Positions 43,600-52,048 of a stretch of 64,000 nt of DNA are shown here, piece by piece. The stretch comes from Rheum nobile (Eukaryota > Streptophyta > Magnoliopsida > Caryophyllales > Polygonaceae), in contig WOAB01000768.1 in NCBI GenBank assembly GCA_027886185.1, positions 620,001 to 684,000 of the forward strand. Reading direction: 5' to 3'. Position numbers and translations under genes: made by a program. The notes under the pieces were generated by a model. The model had not been told where the DNA came from. It did not search any database and saw nothing but the letters and a program-made list of their open reading frames with translations. Position 1 is the first letter of the stretch. Every line of letters starts with the position of its first letter.

Positions 43600-44976
43600 A
43601 TGGCAGCCTTCGTAGGCAACATGAGGAGCCAGAGGCACAGGCGCTACTACGAGACGTTCAACGCGCGGAAGTTCGTCCAGACGAAGTTCTTCGATCGGCC
43701 AACGCTGCAACGACTCAGACTGGAGGACTGCACACAACAGTTGCTGAGCCACGGAGGGCTCGGCAACTTCATTGACCTAGCCGCCCCGTCCTCGCACGAG
43801 CTGACCCTGGAGTTTCTGGCCACGCTGGAGCGCCACGGCGACGGGATCACGTTCAACCTACTGGGGCGGCAGAGGATGATGTCCTACCAAGGTCTGCGGG
43901 ACCTGTTTGGCGTTACTGAGGCTCCCGCCGAGGATTGGGAGGCCGCAGGCACCTTGCCAGAGCTCTTCTGGCAGGATGCGACCCGGGAGGTACTCAACCC
44001 CAGCGCCGGCGAGTATAACTACAAGATGACGCACCCCTGTCTGAGGCTGGCGCACAAGGTGCTCGCCATGTCCTTCCTAGGACAGGGGGAGGTGAACAAG
44101 GTTCCGACGCTGGACCTTACAGTGCTCTGGTGTTTTACACCGTAGAGCCACAACACCCCCGACTGGGTCGATTTGTTACTCTCCAGCTGTCTCGGGCTGA
44201 GGGAGAAGACGGGCGGCAATATCTCCATGGGGGGCATGGTGACGCTTATCGCCCAGCAATACGAGAACATCGCGGACCATTGGGATTTCCCCGCCGACAT
44301 CTACACCTACAATATCACACTGCTGCGGAGATCCCATCTGCTGGAGGTCCGTGGTGGAGAGTACACTTGGGTCTCCAAGAAGGAAAGGACCCACCGAATG
44401 AGGCTGCCTCGTCCGATGCCTTATGGGCCCCGGGCGAGGGATTTTTACCTCTATGCCGATGGAGAGCAGGGGTCGTCGTCCGAAGACGAAGGGGACGACG
44501 ACGACAACAAGGAGGAGGAGGAGGAAGCGAATGCAACGGTGGACATGGAGAGCGATGTGCCATCCCCGCTGCGTTCCAGGGGCCCACCTGTTTACCCTGA
44601 CTATACCTACTAGGCATCTGGGTCTGGTAGTGGATCTGGAGGGGCGCCCTGGGACCAGCTCTTGGACATAATGGCCAACCTGCAGCTGAGGCATGCCGAG
44701 AATATACGAAGGAGTGCCGAGTGGCAACGCGGCATCTCCCAGAGGCTAGAGGAGCATGAGAGGAGAAGCGTTCAGTGGGAACGCCAAGTCTCCACCCGCC
44801 TGGATGAGCAGGAGCGGCGGAGCGCTGAGTGGCAGCGCACCATGGAGGTCAACCTTGCATACCACGCCAACCGCCTGGACAGTCACCTCACCACTGTTGA
44901 GGACCAGGTGGTTCAGATGCAGAGGAGAGCTGAGGCTTTCTTCAACGCTTATGGGTATTGGCCTCCACCCCAGTGA
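43600..44976 (+). pseudogene. Athila ORF-1-type protein of element 2
   Basis: ATG at 43600 opens MAAFVGNMRSQRHRRYY. The frame is open for 458 codons except TAG at 44143 and 44611. It aligns by eye with 19077-20306: KFVQTKFFDRPTLQRL, GGLGNFIDLAAPS, MTHPCLRLAHKVLAMSF. A poly-acidic stretch (EDEGDDDDNKEEEEE) follows. The C-terminus has three tandem repeats of the type RRSAEWQRGISQRLEEHE, forming a coiled coil, and ends at AYGYWPPPQ. No transmembrane span is evident, so the envelope role suggested for this gene position is not supported by sequence. Confidence 0.82.
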
Positions 44977-45701
44977 GTATTTCTATTTTCCCCTTATCTT
45001 TTTCTTGTCTTCCATACATTGAGGACAATGCATGATTTAAGCATGGGGGAGTAGAGTATTCACTATCTATCTTGTACATATTTCTTTTCCATCATTGTAC
45101 TTTGATTTTTAGCATTTCGAATTTCAGCATTTCTTTTCAAAAAAAAATAAAAAATCGAAAATCCTGGGACAAGCTAAAAACCTGAAAGGGCGGCTTGGGT
45201 AAAAAGCAGGTGACCCGGACCAGCGCTAGGCTGGGGTAAAAAGGTGTCTGAGTGAGGTGAGCATATGTGAGCACATCTATGAGAAAAATATGAGTGGCTA
45301 GGATGAAAACCCGAAAGGGCTCCTAGGCAAAATGAGTGAAAAGAAAAGGAGTGTTTCTAGGATCTCATTGTACCGACGGGGCGACATAAGTAGAGGAGTT
45401 GAAGAAGGATTGTCGGGTAGGTCACTCTGGGAGGCATAAGGAGTCATAGATGGAGGCTAGGATTAGAGGTCACTTTACACTATTGGATGTCCGGGTTGAG
45501 CTTGGGGGAAGTACTCTGCTTGCCCTCAAGCTTGTTGAGTTGTGGATGTGTTGTAGATGAGATTGGTGCCAGGAGCTTGGCATGGGTTAGGTAACTCTTA
45601 GTTGGAGGATATGCTTCCTGAGACCTTGGGTGCTACATTGGAGGAGTAGACTTTCTTTTAGTTTACTCGAGGACGAGCAAAGGTCTAAGCATGGGGGAGT
45701 T
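44977..45701 (+). other. 3' untranslated module of element 2
   Basis: First polypurine-like tract TTTAAGCATGGGGGA near 45036, after GAGGACAATG. H1 at 45171-45196 (AAGCT/GGCTT), H3 at 45220-45234 (CCAGC/GCTGG), H2 at 45298-45326 (CTAGGA/TCCTAG around CCC-GAAA-GGG). The terminal tract CTAAGCATGGGGGAGTT abuts the 3' LTR. Confidence 0.75.
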
Positions 45702-47022
45702 TGATAAGCACTACTTTGTAGGGCTTAACTAAGAGTTATTAGAGGTTTTATTGGTGCCATTCGGGTAGATTTAGACACATTCTTGTGTATGGCGTTTGGA
45801 GGCGAAGTTGGTGTTTTTGGAGGTGTTTGAGCTACTTTGGAGATCATGAAGATACTGCGGAAGGAAGCCATCAAGAGAAGACGCCAAGGAGTGAAGAGGA
45901 GACAGGTTGGTGCAAGGCAAAGGACAAGAATGCCGAGCATTAACCGCGATCGCGGGCATGGGTGCCACGATCGCGGGACTCGGAGCATGTCGAGAGTTTT
46001 CTACGGGCGCGGAGAGATTGAAGGGTGCGGAGCCACATGGGCCGCGATCAAGGTCCACCACCCGCGATCGCGGGTCTGACACGGCAGAGGCTCGGACTTA
46101 TTCCGAATTATCTTTTTAGTTTTCTTTTCCCTTTTTCTTATTTCTATTTCAGTTATTTGCTTAATGGGCTAGGTCATTTGTTAGGGCCCTATAAATACTC
46201 TCCTTATGCATTAGGGTTAGATACACACTTCTTAGTTGCAATTTTCATTCATCGTTGTTTTCTTTTCCTTTGAAGTTTTCACCATGTCTATGAGGAGCTA
46301 AGCCTCTTTGGCTTAGTCCGGTAATGGAAGCATGAGTTCGTTCATCTGGTTGTGAGGTTTTGTTCTTATCTATCTATCCTATTGAGTTATATCTTTTCTC
46401 TGAGCAAATTCATATTTGAATGTTTGTTGGTTTATCTAGACTGATCACCTAGGTTTATTGCTTTCATTCTTATTGCTAATACTAGGGAACTGTTGGGCTA
46501 ACGCTCTAGTATAAGTAGCAAGCATTGGTTGTTATCTGTATCTGTGGATTATATCTATGTGGGAATTGATTATATGGTAAATGCATTTGAGCGAGCGTTC
46601 TGTGTATCCTGGTTAATTCTTATATGCATTGCTGCCTTTGGGTTGAACATTTAGTGGTACTAGGGTTATTCATTGGTAAGGGTTCTTTATGGAAGGTTTT
46701 CCTCTGAATTTACATAAGATCGGGACAGGAATAACCGAATAGGAAGATAGGACTTAATCTATGAACAACCTTTGAATGACTTATGTGGACATTACTTGGC
46801 TAAGTGTTTTTCTCTCTTGATATTTCATCCATTCTACTTTGCTTTGTTTGTTTCGTTTGTGACCAACCAACCATTCAACCCCCCTTTGTGACATTGCATG
46901 CTACCACCATTGAATTCCTTCCTTCTCTGTGGGATCGACCCTGACTTGCTTACTATACTTTGTTTAGTGAGGATTTTAGGATTTACTTTTGATTAGGGGT
47001 ACGACGACTATTCCTCCTATCA
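45702..47022 (+). repeat. 3' LTR of element 2
   Basis: 1321 bp, very close to 38908-40227. GC palindromes at 45944-45955, 45965-45976 (one change) and 46062-46073. Confidence 0.95.
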
Positions 47023-47027
47023 GCCAC

Positions 47028-47755
47028 AATCAATGACTTATGTCTTGGCCCATTTCCACTACCAGGAGTTTGAGAAAGTTGAAGTGGCGATGCTCTACTG
47101 CACCGATAATGCTCGTGCTTGGTGGTTTCACCTCAAGGCCATGCGGGAGTAAAGTCTATTGCACCCCATTGAGACTTGGGACTAACTCATCTACGTGATG
47201 TCCAAGCGCTATGTCCTAGAGGATTACAAGGAGAAAATCCTCCTCCATGTAGCTCTCCCCCACCAAGGAACGCACACCTCACCATCATCATTGCACACTA
47301 TGTTTTTTCGTGTGTTGAATATTGATATCCGTGAGCATTTGGAGATCCTCAACACCATGACTCACACGGACACTATGATTTACAACAACCAACAACGCAA
47401 GAAGAAGGCAACTTGGGCACAAAACAACAATAAAAGGTATACTCGTAATCCTAGTTTTGTTTCTTCTTCTGATATGCATTCGTCTATGCAGTCTTGCGCT
47501 AGCACATACATGTCGAAGCCGGCACCCACTACCGCGCTGCCCGCGTGCACCCTAGCTCCCCAACATGAGTGCACTGAGTGCACCCACGACCAGGTCTGAT
47601 TAATGTGCCAAGGATGTAGCCATGTGCAACGTGAATGCCCCAACAATAAGAATGTTTATTCACCCAAAGCAATGGGTATGAATCCTTTAATGATGAGAAC
47701 GTGAGAGAGGAATAGCCACGCCATGATGTCGCTGATGATGAGTAAACCCACGACA
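47028..47755 (+). pseudogene. gag: Capsid and knuckle part of Gag, element C
   Basis: Resumes element C after the GCCAC duplication: AHFHYQEFEKVEVAMLYC, ARAWWFHLKAMRE, a TAA, then LIYVMSKRYVLEDYKEKIL and REHLEILNTM. A damaged zinc knuckle (CQGCSHVQREC, the His spacing kept but frame broken by TGA at 47598) is near 47608-47640. Cut at 47756 by element 3. Confidence 0.78.
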
Positions 47756-47760
47756 CTCAT

Positions 47761-49086
47761 TGATATGCGATATATTGTATAGCACATCTAGTGGTTATTA
47801 GCATGATTTAGATGATGTTTGGATATGATTTGATGGTAATTCTGTAATCCGGAAGAGAAGACTAGAAGTGAAGAAATCATGGGATTTACAGAGGTTTGAG
47901 GTGCATTGAAGAGTAGAAGAACAATATGCTGAATTCAATTGGTTCGTTCTCTTTACTCAGATGTACAAATGGAGTGATTCCAATTCTAGGAGTTAGATCT
48001 TGAAGTCTACTGCAAGTCCTCAAAATATGAGCGCAATCCGAGTTGGGAATCAAAAGTTATGGCGTTTTTACGGAAGTGTCGCAGAAGCTAGAGCCTCTGG
48101 AGATCCACCGCACCCCGCGGTGGGTGTCACCGCACCCGCGGTGACGACGTGCTGAAGACTTTTCTCGGCTTATTTCCGAGATCTTTTATCTGTTTTTATT
48201 TTATTTCTGAAACTTTGTTTCCAAGTTTGTTATTTTCTTTTATTTAATTTCTGAATTAGTTGCCCTAGTATTTAAGGTTATTTCTAAGACTTTGTTTAAG
48301 AGAACCCTAGTTGCCACCTATCTTAGTTTTTCTCTCACAAACCCTATGAAGAACTAAGCTTTCATTGTTGCAATTGACGTTTTGAAGCCAGCAATTGATT
48401 GGTTGTGAGTTTTCTACTCTTGTTCGATTTCCTATCTAGTTGTATTAATTCTCTTGCACTTGAATGTTTATTGAATATTATTGATTTATCTAGACTGATC
48501 ACCTAGGTTTATTGATATTATCCATATTGCTAGGACTTGTTAATTCCGGGTTCGGTTTGCATATCTAGTAGAAAACACGATTTACATAAGCGGGTTACGA
48601 GTGTTCATCGTGAGAGAGAGTTAATTGCATGCTTATAGTAACGGGTTGTTTCTATTGCATGTATCTTGTTGAATCCTTGGTCGAATGCTATTGCTTTATT
48701 GAGTCTTGAAGCTTTTCAGATTTGATTTGAGAATAAGTACTATTAGGGCTGGTAGAACTAATAGTTATCTAAGACCGGGATAAGAACTTGAGACTAATAG
48801 AATTCAGTGATCAACCATATCTCTTGTTGTGTGGATCTTTGTCAAGTGTAGCGCTTTTCCCCATCATATTCACATCATTTGCTTTGCTTTATTTTAATTA
48901 CTTGGTTCGAAAATCATACAACCCCCCCCCCCCCCCCCCCCCCCCGCCTTAGTTCCTAGTTGGTGACTTGAGAAACACAAGAATAGATAACCTGATTCCC
49001 TTGGGTTCGACCCTGACTTGCTTGCTATACTCTTTAGTAGGTACTTTAAGATTTCTTTGATTAGGCATACGACTTTAGCCCTGTCA
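47761..49086 (+). repeat. 5' LTR of element 3
   Basis: Palindromes CACCGCACCCCGCGGTG (48106-48122) and CACCGCACCCGCGGTG (48128-48143). TATTTAAGG TATA-like box near 48270. A run of 24 C at 48922-48945, against 17 in the 3' copy. U5 motif GGGTTCGACCC at 49003-49013. Confidence 0.95.
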
Positions 49087-49090
49087 AATT

Positions 49091-49108
49091 TGGCGCCGTT
49101 GCCGGGGA
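49091..49108 (+). other. Primer-binding site, tRNA-Asp type, perfect
   Basis: TGGCGCCGTTGCCGGGGA four bases after the LTR. Confidence 0.95.
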
Positions 49109-49151
49109 ATCAAAATTTCTGTTTTTGTGGTTTTGTTTGTTACCAACTTTC

Positions 49152-49177
49152 GTGTGGACCTATCTTACGGTCCACAC
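49152..49177 (+). other. Leader hairpin with loop TATCTTAC (element 3)
   Basis: GTGTGGACC and GGTCCACAC form a perfect 9-bp stem, the same structure and position as in elements 1 and 2. Confidence 0.65.
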
Positions 49178-49211
49178 TCGTGCTACTGATTTCTTTTTCT
49201 TTGTTACAGAT

Positions 49212-50615
49212 ATGGAGTTATGGGGAGAGCCGCGATATGACCCATACTCCTACGCATACACTCCAGGGTGGAGAGATTACCCCAATTCGAGTTATGGGTA
49301 CCAGCAATACCCTTCATATGGTCATGACTACCAAGAGTTCTACCCGGAGCCACAATCGTTCTACCAGCAGGGTACTCCACGACAGTATAATCCGGCCTAT
49401 GAGCATAGACTACCAGTGTCCGATCCAAGTTCCCACATGTCGACTGAGGATTTACTTCAATCTCTTACGCAAAGCATGATCCAACATGAACAAGAGATGG
49501 ATGCCAGGTTCCAGAATTTGGGGAATCAAATGGAGCACTTGACTCAAGAAATTAGCAGAATAGAGACCACAATGTCGGCAAAATAGCTATTTCACCCAGT
49601 AGTGCACCAGAGAGAGGATGTTTTTTCAATGACCCTCCAAAGTACTAAGCAACTGAATGTCGCTCCTAGTGCCGAAAAGGACGACACAGGAAACGAGAGC
49701 TCTCTGGAGAACCGACCGCACCCGCGGTGGGATGACCGCACCCGCGGTGGGAGCACAGAAGAGCAACAGAACTCGCAGTTGACATCACCGCACCCAGCGG
49801 TGGATCACCACACCCGCGGTGACGGTGTCGAGAAAATTCGACAATTCTCTGGTGGGATGACCGCACCCGCAATGGAATCTGACCGCACCCGCGGTGGAAC
49901 TTCTGGAGTTGTCAAAGAGCCATACGTGGACACCTATGTTCGTCTGTACTTTCCCCCTCTCGGTTCTGAGAAGCCACCCGCCCCATTTCCAGAGGTGCTT
50001 TTGGAAGAGGATTACTTTTTGAGACTGGAGGAATTCAGCGACCATGAGGAGGAGAGCCGTGACCGCGGAAATACTCCAGAGACGCCCGTTCCCCTCGAAA
50101 ACACCCATGCAGTCCCCGATCCTCTCGAAGCTGCATATGATGAGTATGTGCGTCTAACCTCCTCCCCGCTTGTTGCGTTGCACCCCATCACACCCTTCCC
50201 TGAGGCATTATATGTTACTCAAAGGCTGAAGAACAACAATAAAATCTATGAGGCCTTCAGTAACTGTGCAAAAACCGTTCCTTTGGTCACACTGGAAAAC
50301 AGCGTCCCTCGCTGCACAGAAGTTTTAAGGGCGCTGGGAAATATCAAAAAGAAACCAAAGGGGAAGTACAAGAAGGCGGCCTTGGTACAAATGGAGGATT
50401 TTTACATGTTGGATACGAGGCAGGATAAGCATGCAGCCCCTGAGATGTTGGGTAGACCGTTCCTAAAGATGGCAAGTGCATTCATTGATATGAATAGCAG
50501 TCCACCCATCATGAAGTGCAGGAGGACGAGGGTCAAGCTCGACATGGAATATACAAAGAGGCATCCCCCTGATATAGACCCCAAGAGTTCAATTGTTGTG
50601 AGCAACCCGAGTTGA
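49212..50615 (+). pseudogene. gag: Gag-remnant ORF of element 3
   Basis: ATG at 49212 opens MELWGEPRYDPYSYAYTPG, equivalent to the Tyr-rich region after the capsid of element 2. A coiled coil follows (SMIQHEQEMDARFQNLGNQ). One TAG at 49584. The linker contains the GC palindromes read as PHPRWDDRTRGG. Two copies of a segment follow (YVRLYFPPLGSEKPPAPFPE and YVRLTSSPLVALHPITPFPE), then KYKKAALVQMEDF and only the second half of protease (MLGRPFLKMASAFIDM). With neither capsid nor protease site it cannot act alone. Confidence 0.85.
49714..49897 (+). repeat. Six GC palindromes inside the element 3 ORF
   Basis: At 49714-49730, 49734-49750, 49786-49802, 49806-49821, 49859-49875 and 49881-49897, all of the ACCGC-ACCC-GCGGT type, three intact and three with single or double changes. 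Confidence 0.9.
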
Positions 50616-51350
50616 GGTTGTCTGAGTAGGATGTCAAGCCATGACAATAACTAAGGCCCTATCCGGGAGGCAACCCGAGGTATGTTTTTCTTTCTTTGCT
50701 TTTCCTTCTTTGTTTTTTGTATTTGTTTTTAGTGTATTCTTGCTTTGTTTTTGTTTTTTTTTTATTTCTGACTAACCTACATGGAGGAGACCCTATGCGA
50801 GTTGAAGAAGGTGTTTCCCACACCATTGTAAGTCTTCTTTTGCCCTGCACTGAAAATAAAATCCCCGAAAAAAACCTTAAACGGGGATAAAAAAAATTTC
50901 CAAAAAAACCTTAAACGGATTTGAAAAAAAAAAAAAAAAAGAGTTCTACCGTAGGCCAGCTATCCGGAGTTCCCCATGGAGAAGGTGCGCATCATGTTGT
51001 CAAGGAGGAGACATTCGCCCCACACATTATTTGGCAACGATGATGGCCGTACAATTGACAGCTGAGGAGGAGGAACACTAGAGCCCCCACCATGATTACA
51101 TATGGGCTCCACCATGTGTTCATTGAAGGCCGTGCAGCCCCGCCATACTTGCTATACCACTACTCACCAAAGTGGATCCCTATGGTTGCACGGTAGGAGA
51201 AAACTATGGAGTTGATGAAGACACCCGCCCAACACTGGAGACCTGGGCGTTACTGAGTATACCGCCAGCAACAACGAAAGTGTCCAAGCAGCTCGGCGAC
51301 GTTATGAGTTATTTTTTTGCTTTTCCATGTGCTTCTATTCTTTTTGTCTT
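50616..51350 (+). other. Post-gag region of element 3
   Basis: Hairpins TGTCA-AGCCA-TGACA (50632-50646) and CGGG-AGGCAA-CCCG (50664-50677) match those after pol in element 1. Downstream come T-rich and A-rich stretches, with ACCTTAAACGG repeated near 50874 and 50910, and no gene; the ORF-1-type frame is absent. Confidence 0.65.
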
Positions 51351-52048
51351 TCATTACATTGAGGACAATGCAATGTTTAAGCATGGGGGAAAGTTCTATA
51401 CTTGCTATGTTGTTGAGGAGAAAAATAAAAAAAAATTGAAAAAGCCAAAAATTTGAAAAAAGGCAAAAATTGAAATCCTAGGATAAGTCGAAAACCCGAA
51501 AGGGCAACTTAGGTAAGAAGAAGGTGGCTTGGACCAGCATTAGGCTGGGGTAATAATTGGTCAAGAGTGATGTGAGTATATGTGAGCCCATCTATTGAAA
51601 AATGAAATGAGTGGCTTGGTGAAAACCCAAAAGGGCGCATTGGCAAAATGAGTGAAAAGAATAAGAGTGATTTTTAGGAATCATCATTTTACCTGGCGTG
51701 GTGACATAAGAAGAGGTGATATAAGGAGGATTCAGGTAGGTCACTCTGTGAGGTATAAGAAGATAGATGGGAGACTAGGATTAGAACTTATTCACTCTAT
51801 GGTGTTCGGGATAAGCTTGGGGGAAGTACTCTGCTTTCCTTTAAGTTTGATTGTGTGGGGTGTTGATTTGAGGAATTGTATGTTATGTTTTGCATCACTT
51901 GTTTGGTTGTCTTGGAGCTTATTGTTGATGTGTTGTAACTACTAGTGTCATATTTTCTTGTGCTTCCTGAAGCCTTGGGGTTGAATTTGGAGGAGTAGGT
52001 TGACTTTAGCTTACTCGAGGACGAGCAAGGTTTAAGCATGGGGGAATT
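51351..52048 (+). other. 3' untranslated module of element 3
   Basis: First polypurine-like tract TTTAAGCATGGGGGA near 51376. H1 at 51485-51510 (AAGT/ACTT around CCC-GAAA-GGG), H3 at 51534-51548 (CCAGC/GCTGG), weaker H2 near 51617-51640. A second TTTAAGCATGGGGGA tract abuts the 3' LTR. Confidence 0.75.

Larger units (their letters stand above)
38908..47022 (+). mobile_element. Non-autonomous Athila relative, element 2: gag-PR and ORF-1-type gene, no RT/RH/IN
   Basis: 8115 bp, target duplication GCCAC (38903-38907 and 47023-47027), LTRs of 1320 and 1321 bp. A perfect tRNA-Asp primer site is present. The gag-protease frame (40348-42756) is followed, after about 840 bp, by the ORF-1-type frame (43600-44976). 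RT, RNase H and integrase are entirely absent. Only three in-frame TAG codons break the two genes and no frameshift is seen, so the copy is young or the genes were maintained until recently. Confidence 0.95.

Noticed and set aside
49003..49013. GGGTTCGACCC as a tRNA gene B box
   Set aside because: No A box or cloverleaf fits upstream, and the motif is a conserved LTR element; pairing with the primer tRNA explains it better.
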